Shown: in pieces, positions 12,010 to 22,931 of the stretch
How positions within the stretch are numbered: the first letter of the stretch is position 1
How the letters are laid out: each line of letters opens with the position of its first letter
DNA from: Paulownia fortunei
Taxonomy: Eukaryota > Streptophyta > Magnoliopsida > Lamiales > Paulowniaceae
Direction: 5' to 3'
Length of the DNA: 64,000 nucleotides
Assembly (NCBI GenBank): GCA_019321725.1
Contig: CM033120.1
Location: 2,294,001 to 2,358,000 of the forward strand
Program-made: the position numbers and the translations under genes
The notes under the pieces: model-generated
The model's input: the letters and a program-made list of their open reading frames with translations, nothing else
Databases searched by the model: none
What the model was told of the DNA's origin: nothing

Positions 12010-13613
12010 CTCAAATTTTTTGTGAACAAGTCTGCAACTTGATCATCTGTTTTGATTTGTCTCATCTCAATCTCTTCCTGCAGAACCTTTTCTCTAATAA
12101 AATGGTAGTGCACTTCAACATGCTTAGTTGGATTCTCTGCCAAGCGAATTGCCGACTAGTTGTCACAGTACAATGGAATTGGATAATCTACTAACTGGTG
12201 TAGATTATTCATCAGTTGCATCAACCATGTACTCTCTTGGTCTGCCATTGCTGCTGCTCGATACTCAGCTTCAGTGGTTGATAATGATACCGTCGGCTGT
12301 CTCTTGCTACACCAAGAAATTGTTCCGGAACCAAGCTTAAACACATACCCAATTGTTGATCTCCTAGTGTCATGATCTCCTGCATAGTCAGCATCGCAGT
12401 AACCAACTAACTTGCAGCCTTCACCTTTCTTGTACAAAAGACCATAGTCAATTGTACTCTTCACATATCTCAGTATTCGCCGAACAGCTTCTAAGTGGGA
12501 CTTTTTTAGATTCTGCATGTATCGACTTACAACGCCAACTGCAAATGAAAAATCTGGTCGAATCAAATTTAAATAAATGAGACTACCTACAAGTTGTCGA
12601 TACATCATCTCATCCTCCAACCCTTTGCCTTCATGTGCACACAATTTGGCATTGACTTCCATTGGTGTTGAAATAGGTTTGCAATCAAGCATCCCAAATC
12701 TCTCCAGCAGGTCTCTTGCATACTTTTGTTGACCGAGAAACAACCCTACTTTTGTACGGTCAACCTCTAATCCCCAAAAGTGCTTGAGTTCTCCAAGTTC
12801 CTTTATCTGGAAACGAATTGATAAATTCTCCTTCGTCCGATAAATTTCTACCTCATCATCACCAGTTATGATTAAATCATTCACATACACTAGCACAATA
12901 GCTAGATTTCCTCCATTGGATTTGACAAACAAACTGGAATCTACAGGTATTAATGAATAACTATTTTGTATTAGAAATTCAGTAATCTAACCATACCATG
13001 CCCTGGGTGCTTGTTTCAGTTCGTAGAGTGCTTTCCGCAACTTACACACATATTCAGGTTGATCTTGGTTTTGAAAACCTATTGGTTGGATCATGTAGAT
13101 GTCTCAATCTAGCTCTCCATGAAGAAAAGTATTCTTTACATCCATCTACCATAAACTCCAGTCTTTGTTGGCTACAAGCGCGAGTAGAACTCATACAGTT
13201 GTAAGTTTTGCCACAGGACTAAAAGTTTCATCATAGTCTAGTCTGTATTGCTGAGAGAAACCACGAGCAATCAATCGAGCCTTATACCTCTCGATTGACC
13301 CATCTGGACGGCGCTTTATCTTGTAAACCCACTTGCAGGATATATGTTTCATATCTATTGGCTTCGGCACCAGATTCCAAGTCTGATTTTGCTGAAGTGC
13401 ATCAATCTCTTTTTTCATAGCTGTCATCCACTCAGAACTCTGTGATGCTTCTTCAAACGTCTCAGGTTCTATTATAGTTGCTTCTTCAACTATGGCTACA
13501 TTGGCGTATTTGGGATTTGGATTTCGTATTCTTGTTGACTTTCGGAGTTGAGATTGTGGAGTTGATTTCTCAATTTCACTAGGCCCACCTTCTTCATTTG
13601 ATTGTTGATACAC
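12010..13613 (-). pseudogene. Copia-2 reverse transcriptase and RNase H
   Basis: RT begins in 13191-13613 (WMTAMKKEIDALQQNQTW, WVYKIKRRPDG) and stops at TGA 13191-13193. It resumes in 12156-12932 with the active-site box reading YVND (12876-12887), where the family has YVDD, so one catalytic aspartate is lost. RNase H motifs CDADYAGD and TEAEYRA are present. A TAG at 12156-12158 interrupts after CDN; similarity continues to about 12010 (HVEVHYHFIREKV, DQVADLFTK). Confidence 0.88.
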
Positions 13614-13631
13614 ACCAGTTTGCCAAGGATT

Positions 13632-15053
13632 CTAAGTCGATCTTTGTTCGACATCATCGCTGTCTGAATCTCTTGATTCATCTAAAATTGATTGGAGTTG
13701 AACAGTGTGCTCCCCCATCTTTTGTTGCACATTGTCTCCAAATTCTCTGGAGTCTGGCAAAACAACATTCTTTGAAGACCACCAAGAAGATGCTTCATCG
13801 AACACTACATCTCGTGAAGTGTAGCATCTTCCACTTGTTGGATCGCAACATTTCCATCCCTTTCTCTGGATATCGTATCCCATAAAGATACATCTAACAG
13901 CTTTCTTGTCAAACTTGCTTCGTAAATGATTAGGAACAAATACATAACATACACAGCCAAATACTCAAAAATAACTAACTGTAGGTTTCATATTCCACAG
14001 TTTCTCAAAGGGTGAAACAAATTCTAACCTCGATTGAGGAAGTCTGTTGATCACAAAAGCTGCAGTCCTCATTGCTTCAGCCCAAAATCTTCCAGGTACA
14101 TTCTTTTCATGTATCATGCTTCGACAAATTTCTGCAAGATGTCGGTTCTTTCTCTCTGCTACACCATTCTGTTGTGGTGTGTTGGCACAAGTGTACTGAT
14201 GAAGTATTCGACATTCCTTTAGGTATTGAGAAAATTCACTTGAGTTATATTCTCCCCCATTATCTGTGCATAAGCAACGAATCTTCTTTCCCACTTTTCC
14301 TTCAGCTGACTCTCTAAACTCTTTAAATTTTGAGAATGTGTCAGATTTTTCTTTCATAAAGAAAACCCACACATACCTTAAGAAGTCATCAATGAATGTC
14401 ACCATGTACCGCATGCCACCAATTGACGGTTGCTTAATAGGTTCGAACACATCAGAGTGAATTAACTCTAACGGTTCTTTTGCTTTAAACTTTGATTCCT
14501 TGTATGGTAATTGGTGAGCTTTACCATACTGGCATCCCACACATATCGTGTCTGTTCGCACGTCAAGTTGAGAAAGCCCTTTAAGCATTGGCTTCTTCAC
14601 CATCTCACTTAGCTTGGAATAGTTAACATGGCCCAACCTCATATGCCATAGATCTGATGTCTCATTTTTTCTTGTCTTGTCTACATATGCAGACTATGCT
14701 GACATTACATAAACTGACTCCAATCATCGCCCCTCCATTGTTGATGTTTCTGAGATTTTAAGGTTATGATAAACCTTCACATCTTGGGGATCGAACAAGA
14801 CATAGTGGCTTGATGATATCAATTGAGCCACAGATAGCAAGTTTTTCTTCATTCCTGGGACATGGTAAATATTTTGAAGTGGCACCTGGTTAGAATTATA
14901 TCGAGGCGTAATTATTGTCTTACCAATGTAAGCTATTGATAACCTTGAGTTGTCAGCTGTCACCACCACACGACCTCCATTGTATTCAGACAGGTTTTGC
15001 AACTTTTGTTTATCACTTGTCATATAATTTGAGCAGCCCGAATCTACAATTCA
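13632..15053 (-). pseudogene. Copia-2 protease and integrase
   Basis: The protease active-site motif DSGC is at 15033-15044, preceded by an in-frame TGA at 15051-15053 where the family usually has tryptophan. The GAG-pre-integrase motif [11 protein letters not shown] and integrase core follow in 13965-14642 with all three catalytic acids visible ([17 protein letters not shown]). Stops at about 14724 and 13965 break the frame; the integrase C-terminal segment continues to 13632. Confidence 0.88.
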
Positions 15054-16015
15054 GTCATTCTTGTAGTCAATTTGTTCTGATGTTGTCACTGTGAGAGCTA
15101 ATTCTTCTTCTACTGTAGCGAATAATGCTTCAGCGTCCCAACAATCTTCATTATTTTCCTTAGAACTGGAAGTAGCAGTATTACTTTCAACATATTTTTT
15201 CTTGATCCAACAATCTTTCGCCATGTGGCCCGGCTTCCCACAGTTGTAACAATCACCATCGAACTTTCTACTATTAATGCGATTCTTTGAAGCTCCTCCA
15301 GGACGAGAGCCTCTTTTTCCTTGATAAATTTTTATTTTGTCACCATCCTTTTTATATCCACTACTAGTGTGCCGCTTAAAACTGCCTTTGCTTTTGTTGG
15401 TGTAGAGCGCTTCCTCTTCACCCTTCAACGAGACTCCTCCCATTTGCTTGGTCATAGCTTGCAAGTAAATTTTCAAACTCAATAAGTGATGGTTGTGTCG
15501 GCCATCCTTGTACAGCAGGAACCCTCGATATTTGGGTCTCAAACCATGGATAATTATTCTTTTTATCCTGGTTTCCCCAATAGGAGTTGTTGAATCTAAC
15601 TCTGAAATTTCGCGGCATATCCATTTCACCTAGTGAAAATACTGGACAATCATCATGTCATGTTGCGCCATCGATAACAGCTCATTCTCAAGAAGTTGTA
15701 GTCTTGTATCATTCTTCTTTGAAAAAAGTGTAACAAAAGTGTCCCATGCTTCTTTTGTGTTTTGGCATCCCTAATGTGCTCCAACATTTCTTCTTCAACT
15801 GTGGTCTTTAAAGCAAACATTGGTTTGCCTGCTTTAATTTTCCATTTTCGCAAGATGCTATTTACATCTTCTGTTGCCAGTTGTGTAGCTTCACTACCGC
15901 CGACGACCTCCCAAAGATCTTGTCCTTGCATGTAGGACAACATGCACGTAGACCACGTGTTGTAATTTTGGTTGTTGAGTTTCTTGCCTCCTCCAACTAT
16001 TTGAAGATCTCCCAT
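15051..16015 (-). pseudogene. Copia-2 gag
   Basis: Starts at 16015 (MGDLQIVGGGKKLNNQNY, then WSTCMLSYMQGQDLW). A frameshift near 15765 breaks the reading frame; it is picked up in 15051-15629, which ends with an intact [14 protein letters not shown] zinc knuckle (about 15207-15251) for RNA binding. Confidence 0.85.
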
Positions 16016-16216
16016 CGTGTTGGTAGAATTTCTATATTACCAAACAAGTTTTGACACTAAACTTGTAGAGCACTGAACTCCTCACGACTCAAAGAAACTC
16101 CCTCAATGACAATTTCAAGAAATCTTTTCTGATGTGGAAGTACAGTCAAAGCTGCAACCACAGAGCATACTTAGAATTTCAAGAGATGTGACACATCTGC
16201 GGTCCCAGACGGTACC

Positions 16217-16228
16217 GCTCTGATACCA
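16217..16228 (-). other. Primer-binding site of Copia-2
   Basis: The minus strand reads TGGTATCAGAGC two bases inside the 5' LTR, the standard copia site complementary to initiator tRNA-Met. Confidence 0.9.
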
Positions 16229-16230
16229 AA

Positions 16231-16643
16231 TATTGAGAAAAATTTAGAATATATATGATTCTAAATTTTATCTTTCGAAGAAGAAATTCACTCTAAAATT
16301 GAAAACACAACAAAGATTTTATTAAACTTTGTGATATTACAAAGAAAACTCTCAATTCTCATAAACACTCAAAGCTAACAAGACTACACTCTTATATATA
16401 ATACTACTAGTCTTATTTTCTTCTTCACTTCTTGATGATTTATAAGGCTAGGGACTTGGGTATTTATAGAAGAAGAAATTAAATACACACCACACATTTA
16501 ATTAAGCTAATTAATTTTCTACCACACAAATTATAAAAACCTAATTAATTTGAATCCATACAAATTATAAAAATTAATTTGAGTCCACATAAATTGCAAT
16601 ACACATAACCTAATAATTTAATTGATGACATTGATCTTCAACA
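16231..16643 (-). repeat. 5' LTR of Copia-2
   Basis: Upstream LTR in element orientation. It ends TCAATA where the partner ends TCAACA, a C-to-T change. A short segment (CCTAA) in the internal repeat is missing relative to the 3' LTR. Confidence 0.9.
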
Positions 16644-16828
16644 TACTTATGTTGAGGTTGCACCACTTGAGTCTTTTTTTGTTGTTTTATGCAATGTTTG
16701 TCATTTTATACTATTCATGATAAAGAAAGTCAGTATGACTTCTCATATTCATGAGCCGATAGATATCCTTGAGTGTGAAGACTAGAATGACTCTCGAGTA
16801 GGAAGTTGGTGTGGATTTTCGATGGTGG

Positions 16829-17150
16829 AGGTCGATAGGACCTCATAGGTAGGGAAGCTGGTATGACCCCTTGAAATAGAAGGTCTACAGGACCTCTCAA
16901 ACATGGAAGCCAATAGAGCTCCTCGAGGGGGAGGTCGGTGAGATCTTTAAAGTATGAGAGCTAATAGGGCTCCTCAACCTTTAAGGTCGGCAAGACCTCT
17001 CAAGTGTGGAAGCTAATTAGGGTTCCTCGGTGGTGGAGGTCAGTAGAACCTCTAATATTGAGAGCTAGTAGGGTTCCTCGATGGTGGAGGGGGTAGGACC
17101 TCTCAAGTATGGGAGCCAATATGACCCCTCAGTTATGTGCGAGGCTATAA
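16829..17150. repeat. Tandem array of about six 52-bp units with paired palindromes
   Basis: Each unit has a GGTC-n5-GACC type inverted pair, then GGGAGCTAATAGGGCTCC or close variants. Good examples are GGTCTACAGGACC near 16881 and GAGAGCTAATAGGGCTCC near 16957. Units vary by several bases and small indels. Inside the element at 10475-18915. Confidence 0.75.
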
Positions 17151-17519
17151 GGATTTTTAAGTTTTTCATTTCACGGGATTCTCTTGAACCATCGGGACTA
17201 GGCTTTGGCTATCCTCAAGGGATGACTCGTAATCCCAGAATGCATTTTGGCATTGGCCTTAAGAGAAGACAAACTTGTGAGATTAAGGGGTCAAGCTGGC
17301 CAGGCTCATTAGTGACCTCTAAAGAATCTTATCGACCTCTAGGGTTGGTGACAATATAGTATTTTATTTAGTTATAGAGTAGGTAGACACGTAGTTGTAA
17401 TGCAAAACGAGGAGCTTTATTGATCTCACAAAAACTTACTAAGTACTTGAACAAGAGTCACTTGAGGTTTGACAACTTTAGTTGAAATGCTAGTCTCCCA
17501 GGTGCAAGAAGACACAAAG

Positions 17520-18215
17520 GTGAGCGAACTCTTTTTGGGGGCGCGATGGCGCGCTAGTTCTTCTTAGGTATGCGAGGGTGCACGAGCTCCTCTTGGGGGT
17601 TGAAGGCGTGAGAGCTCCTCTAAAGGGCGTAATGGCAAGTGGGCTTTTTCGAGGGCGCAATAACACGCGAGCTCTTTTGGTGTCGTGATGGGGCAGGAGC
17701 TCTTCTTGGGGGTGAGGGCATGAGAGCTCCTCTAAAGGGGCGCGAGGGTGCACAACATCCTCTTAAACGTACAAGGGCACACGAGCTTCTCTTGGGGGAG
17801 GGGGTGAGGACAAGAGAGCTCATTTTAAGAGGCGCGAGAGCGCGCGAGCTCTTTTAGGGGTATAAGGCACGCGAGCTCCTCTTGAGGGCTTAATTCCTAG
17901 GGGCATGATAGCGCCACAGTTCCTCTTGGAGGGCATGATGGTGCGCGAGCTCTTTTAGGAGCGTGGTGGCGCGAGCTTCTCCTGGGCACGTGATGGTACG
18001 CGAGCTTCTCTTAGGAGCGCGAGGGCGAGTGACCTCTTTCTGGGGGCGCAATGGTGTACGAGCTCTTTTATGGGTGCGATGGCGCACAAGCTTCTCTTAG
18101 GGGCAATGATGGCTCGTAAGCTTTTTTGGGGGCGCGAGGGCGCACAAACTCCTCTTGGGGGATAAGAGCACGAGGGCGACCAAGCTCCTCTTGGGGCGTG
18201 ATGGCGTGCGAGTTA
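17520..18215. repeat. GC-rich minisatellite, about 23 units of roughly 29 bp
   Basis: Units centre on CGAGCTCCTCTTGGGGGCGC followed by GAGGGCGCA or a variant (for example GATGGCGCG). I count about 23 degenerate units by eye. GAGCTC is self-complementary in most units. Base composition is strikingly GC-rich against the AT-rich surroundings. Long proline/arginine-rich open frames on both strands here are by-products of the repeat and lack stops for that reason. Confidence 0.85.
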
Positions 18216-18915
18216 TTAACTTTTTAAAGCTTGTTCTCACAGCATCGTGCCATCGCTATTGTCTTTTATATGTTGTGACATCCTTTATCAGTGCTGGGGG
18301 TCCTCTTTGGTGGTCTGTTATGCCGGTGGACTCCTCTCGTCATTTCATGTTGCCTCAAGGGAAAGCTTTGACTTTTAGCATCCTCGAGGGTGTCCCCGGT
18401 AGGGGGTCGCCTTGGGTGCTTGCTGCTCTTACGATCATTGATCTTGACTGTATTCTTAATGATCTGATAGTGATTTCCCATAGACGACGCGAAAATGATA
18501 TGGTATCACTGCTTTTAGTAGTACTCCTGTTGAGCTCGGGTTGTTAAGAAAGTCACTAACTGCGTTACAAAAAGTTGTTAGGGATATCGAAATTAGCCCA
18601 ACGAAAATCATCCGACGCTCAAGTCAATTCTAGAGTCAGTTGATATAAGCCAGAAACATGGGAGTAGTTAAATATGTAATTAATCACCTACTTTTTAATA
18701 ATGAAGGATATGGGTATTTATAGTGTTAATATGAAGGTTTTCATGGATTTGGACCCTTAGGCTTCCGTGGGCTTGGTTGAAGCAACCCAACATTGTGTAT
18801 TAGCTTGTAGATCCCTTAAACTTGACCTATTGGGTCTTATATCTATTTTAACTCATATTTCAAATGCACATTTTGGACTTAACATATTGATTTTATTTTG
18901 ATCTTATAACCCATC
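18216..18915 (+). other. 3' part of the large element, probable LTR
   Basis: No gene. An open frame at 18155-18547 has no recognisable domain. Motifs near 18475 and 18613 and the partial match with 10487-10590 suggest the element's 3' LTR region. A TATA-like GGGTATTTATAGTG is at 18711. Confidence 0.4.
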
Positions 18916-19019
18916 AAATATAAAAAATCTATACGAATTCAAATCTCCAAAAAAATATTATTCTGATCGATGTGATTACACCAACCAACATTTATTGCAT
19001 ATATCCACTTAAACAAATT

Positions 19020-20640
19020 AAAAGGCAGCTCTAAAAAAAATGAAATTTATACTTCGTTATAGGATATATATCCACAAAAATCCAATATTTTAGTCCATAT
19101 TATTCTATTCGTTTGATAAATCGAATATTTTCACCAATAGATATAAACTCAAACAATAATAGATATCATTCAGTTTTTTAATATGGACAAAATCAATTCA
19201 AATACATGTCAACGGATAGTCAAAATTATGATTCAAGTTATTTTTCTTAAAATTAAAGTCCGTACTAGTGTCGCCGTCCAAACAAATTGTCCCATAGAGG
19301 TAGTTGTGTCAATTGCTATTCAAACATGTCAGATTCATATCTACCCAAACCAAATGTTTTGTTACCACTACTTCACAATGCACATCTTTTGGCCCTGGTA
19401 ATGTTGGGCATGTTTATATTAAGCATGTACTACCAAGTTTTTTCTAGTTTATTGGACATGCATCTCATTTTAATTGCTTATTGTATCAGAATCTTTATGT
19501 AATTTTTCTTTTTCTTTTTCTTTTATTTTAGACAATTGTCATTACATTGTATTATAACTATCTACCATATTCGTGTTACCGAAATATGGATGAATATCTA
19601 CACTTATCAATTCTTTCTTGTATGATTATATTTTTACAAAAAAATACGGATATTCGAGCCACTAAATTGGGACTTGCAAAAGAAAAAAATAAAGTAGATC
19701 TATAATATTCTTTTAAATAAAACAGTGAATTAGTTATAGACACAAGATAAAATAAGTTTCAAAGTTCAAATGTCTAATCAATCTATTTCAATTCAAAATA
19801 AATTAATCGTTTTACTATGATAACAACTCATGAGTCATTCATTATTTCATAGATATTTTTTAGAATAAATAGTGTCATAAACCCTAAACCACTCATTCTA
19901 AGACATAGACAATGTACCATGTAGCATACGTACCGACATTATGCTAGGGATTCAAAATTTATGGTGCTAGATTGCCTTCATTCCAAACCGATCATTCAAA
20001 AATTGAATTGCTTGATTGCCCTAATAACAATGGTTGTTAGCATTTCTATTCTACTTGTGACTTCTAAGCATTCTATTCAATTTCATTTCCATCAAGACCA
20101 CCAAAAAAAAAAACATTCATCAACAATTAGGTAAACTAAAAAGAACAAAGAATAAGTAATACTTTATTTATCCCAAATTTATTAATTATACTTTTTTTAT
20201 GTCTCGAAAGAAAATTCAATTTCTTAATTAAATAATTTTTTTTCAAACTATCCTTTCAAAATATAACATCACTTACTCTACACAACTATTTTTAAGTGCA
20301 ATAGTATTGTCATCCAAAACAAATTACTGTTGATGCTCCACTAATCTTACCTTATATTTTATGGAACCACAACCATCTCAAGTGTTGTAGGTCTTGCAGC
20401 ACTTCTTGTGTTTTTGAACTTTCAATATAATTAAATCAAAAAAAAATTCTATTTAATTTACTCGTGCTCCCAAAATATTTAGTAGCATTCCAACTAATTC
20501 ATTTTTAACCAAATGTTGATATAAAATATATATACAAGTAATTTTTTATTTTTTTTGTTCTTTAAATTGACCTACTCAAACTTTTAATTTTCCATTGTTA
20601 AAAATTGAATTTTGTCTTTTAAGTAAGAAAAATTTAGACA
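19020..20640. other. 3' flank and tail of unit B
   Basis: Matches unit C from 25970 and unit A at 3640-3870 and 7085-8000. It contains CCGTACTAGTGTCGC near 19260, shared by all three units. No gene. This is what remains of unit B right of its transposon nest. Confidence 0.7.
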
Positions 20641-21048
20641 TTTAAGATGTCCATCTATTATTATAGGTAAAATGATGGAATATGCTGACTTGATTAAAAA
20701 TTAAAAAAAAATGATTTTGGAGAAAATCACTTACTCGGCCGCTTAGGACGAGAATTTGAAGTTAAAAAAAAATAAAATAAAATCCAACTTAGCATTTGAA
20801 CAAATACAAGAGAAAACTAAAAAAAAAAGACAAAACAAAATTGTTCTTCATCTTCACTCCCACCCCCCCACGCCCTCCCTGCCTCAAATACCCATTTCGG
20901 TAACCCACCACATCCTAAATCACTCATTCGTTCTTCACACCATTTCATCTTCACTTAACACAAAACAAGGAAAAAAAAAAGAAAAAGGGGGAAAGAATCA
21001 ATCCTCCTGCCATGGCGAACAAACAGGAGCAGCATATATGTATATTGC
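20641..21048. other. CT-rich leader-like segment, origin unclear
   Basis: Unlike its surroundings: CT-rich stretches (CACCCCCCCACGCCCTCCCT near 20863) and a CCATGGCGAACAAACAGGAGC start-like context at 21011, but the frame runs straight into the poly-G tract and ends. It could be a captured 5' gene end. I cannot identify a product. Confidence 0.3.
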
Positions 21049-21068
21049 GGGGGGGGGGGGGGGGGGGG
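21049..21068. repeat. Homopolymer of 20 G
   Basis: Twenty consecutive G, followed by AGGAGGGGTGG. The longest G-run in the window, 22 bp before a hAT MITE. Capable of G-quadruplex formation and prone to sequencing error. Confidence 0.95.
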
Positions 21069-21089
21069 AGGAGGGGTGGCGTGCGTACA

Positions 21090-21632
21090 TAGGGATGCCA
21101 ACGGAGTGAGTTTGGGACGGGTTTGGTCAAATTCAAAATTCGTTCCGCCAAGAGAAAATTGGACTCGAGATCCGTTCCATCCTACTTGAATTGAAGACCC
21201 GTTGCGTCCCGCATCGGACATAAAACCCGACGGATCCAACCCGTTTGGACCCACCAACCTGTTTTCAAATTTTTTGAATTATTTTCTAATATGAATTACT
21301 ACACTTTTGAAATTTATCTTACAATATATTTAAAAAAAAAGAGATAATTTAAGTCATCCACATCTATTTACAATCCCTAAATCAAACAAAAAAAAAATCA
21401 AGTACGATTTTTTCATTTCATTAACATTATAAATTCTAAAACACATATGAAATAAAATACGGAGCGAGTTCAAGGGGTCCAATAGGACCCGTTACCCGCC
21501 GCCGACCCGACTCGGTTTAAAAAATCAAAACATGTTACCCGTCCCAAACCCGTTTAGCCGAGTTTGAACCCGCCCCAAACGGCGCAGGTTTGTTACGGAA
21601 ACGGATTTAAATCCGACCCATTGTCATCCCTA
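21090..21632. mobile_element. hAT-type non-autonomous element (MITE-1), 543 bp
   Basis: Terminal inverted repeats TAGGGATGCCAACGG and, at the other end, CCATTGTCATCCCTA. Flanking 8-mers TGCGTACA (21082) and TGTGTATA (21633) agree at six of eight positions, as expected of an aged hAT target duplication. Contains CGGGTT/AACCCG-rich sequence and no transposase. Confidence 0.85.
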
Positions 21633-21865
21633 TGTGTATATATATACATGTATGTACGATTATATAACTATATATATATGTATACACGATACAAGTATTA
21701 TGGGTGTATATATGAATATATGTATACATAATATGAAATATAAAATTTATTAACATTTAATAATAATTTTAAATTTATGATAATTTATTAAAAATTTAAA
21801 TATAAACTAGTTTTTTCTTGCCAATTATAAGAAATAATCTACACATATTATCTAGACTATTTTTC

Positions 21866-22262
21866 TATATTTTTTAATTATATTTTGAATTTAGATATGT
21901 TATATTTTATTTTCTAAATTATTTTTTATTTACTTTAAAGTTTGAATTTAAATATTAAATTTTGTGACATTTAAATATTTATGTGGTTTTATTATAACAA
22001 GTTAAAATATATAAGAACTATACAAGTTTAAAATATAATATGAATTTATGTATTTTTATATAATTTTTTAATTTTATTTTGAATTTGGATTTGTTATATT
22101 TTATTTTGTAAATTATTTTTTATTTTTAAATTTTAAAGTTTGAATTCAAATATATTGTTTAGTCTTTAAGTATTATATTTTGTAACATTTAAATATTTTT
22201 GTGGTTTTTTTATGAGTAATTAGAACATATAAGAATTATAATATAATATGGATTTGTGCTTT
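21866..22262. repeat. AT-rich tandem duplication, about 185-200 bp unit, two copies
   Basis: ATTTTGAATTTRGATWTGTT occurs at 21892 and 22076; following blocks AAAGTTTGAATT, TGTRACATTTAAATATTT and AGAACTATA/AGAATTATA appear in the same order in both. No coding potential. Confidence 0.75.
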
Positions 22263-22309
22263 TTTGTAATAATTATGCCAAGTTGGCTGTTTTTTCCCCC
22301 ACCAAACCT

Positions 22310-22516
22310 ACACCTAGGCTGCTACTAGTCAATTTGCCTCTAAAATTTTAAATTTTCTTCCAAATTAGTATCCACATCAACAATAGTTGATGATTTTTAT
22401 CTATAGGTGGATATCCTAAATTAAAAAAAAAGGAAAAAAAATCTAAATAAACCAATTTAAAAATGTTGTCTTTTGCAATTTACTAGTTAGCATGAAATTA
22501 GTTATACTCAAACCAA
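22310..22516. other. End of unit B and upstream segment of unit C
   Basis: 22310-22420 matches 7885-8000 of unit A's tail; 22455-22515 matches the PMEI upstream segment (TTGCAATTTACTAGTTAGCATGAAATTAG). It marks the junction between units B and C. Confidence 0.7.
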
Positions 22517-22519
22517 CTT

Positions 22520-22826
22520 TTTAAGTTTTAAAATTATACCTAGATACCTGTAAAATGTAACCAAATTGGTAGAGGTAGAGGAGAGTTACGTGAAACGTTA
22601 TATCCTAAATTTGAATTTTCTCCCAATATTTTTTCAGTCGAGCCTGTCGCATCGAACTTATCTAGTGCGATCGACCGTCGCACCGAACTTACCTAGTGCA
22701 GTTTACCTGGTTGATGTGATTTGCAGACTATTGCATAATCCCAACATTTACCTAATACACACTCGAAGGGTAGCGTAGCAGCTGTAGGTTCCTCCATCTT
22801 AAAAAAAAATTAATAAATAAATAAAT
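22520..22826 (+). mobile_element. SINE-like insertion in the promoter of PMEI copy C
   Basis: Absent between the matching upstream segment and TATA box of copy A. It contains ATTGGTAGAGG (box A-like, 22567) and TTTGAATTTTCTCC (box B-like, 22608). It ends GAAGGGTAGCGTAGCAGCTG, then TAGGTTCC, then an A-rich tail, AAAAAAAAATTAATAAATAA (22800-22826). The class is inferred from layout and tail; no target duplication was resolved. Confidence 0.4.
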
Positions 22827-22931
22827 ACCCCCTACCTCCTATAAATATAGATACTTTCTCCCAAATTTGCACAACCAAATACATTCACACACACAACACA
22901 CACAAAGTTACTCACACAAGAAAAAATAGAG
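22827..22931 (+). promoter_or_regulatory. Core promoter and leader of PMEI copy C
   Basis: TATA box CTATAAATA at 22839-22847, then TTTGCACAACCAAATACA and a CA-rich leader shared with copy A, and ATG at 22932. The TATA-to-ATG distance is about 85 bases, longer than in copy A because of extra CA-rich leader. Confidence 0.65.

Larger units (their letters stand above)
11519..16643 (-). mobile_element. Copia-2: full-structure Ty1-copia element, minus strand
   Basis: Flanked by LTRs of 418 and 413 bp (11519-11936, 16231-16643) that start TGTTGA and end TCAACA. By eye they differ at about 14 positions plus one short indel. The 5-bp flanks TGCTT and TACTT match at four positions and are probably the target duplication. 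Primer-binding site, gag, protease, integrase, RT, RNase H and polypurine tract are all present in minus-strand order, but the coding region has several stops, one frameshift and a mutated RT active site. It inserted into the older element at 10475-18915. Confidence 0.92.
10475..18915 (+). mobile_element. Large non-coding LTR-type element with tandem repeats, hosting Copia-2
   Basis: Sequence on both sides of Copia-2 looks like one older element. The flanks share a diverged block of about 100 bp (10487-10590 against 18815-18910; shared CCTATTGGGTCTT and ACTCATATTT). The 3' part has CCGACGCTCAAGTCAA near 18613 and TTTCCCATAGACGACGC near 18475, motif types found in large plant LTR elements. I find no gag or pol. 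The interior is dominated by two tandem arrays. LTR borders are not resolved; the class (LARD-like) is an inference. Confidence 0.45.
8080..22440. repeat. Tandem duplication unit B, PMEI lost
   Basis: Recognisable parts are the PMEI upstream segment (8090-8161), the 3' flank (about 19020-20640) and the tail (22310-22440). The section that should hold the TATA box, the PMEI gene and its first 3 kb of flank is missing; a transposon nest of about 10.8 kb (8162-18915) occupies that place. A hAT MITE and AT-rich sequence lie within the tail. Confidence 0.7.

Noticed and set aside
17490..18087. Proline/arginine-rich open frames on both strands
   Set aside because: They come from the stop-poor GC-rich 29-bp repeat; the peptides are simply repeat translations.
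20756..21109. 117-codon lysine-rich frame ending in polyglycine
   Set aside because: Low-complexity A-rich sequence followed by the G homopolymer; no recognisable protein and runs into MITE-1.
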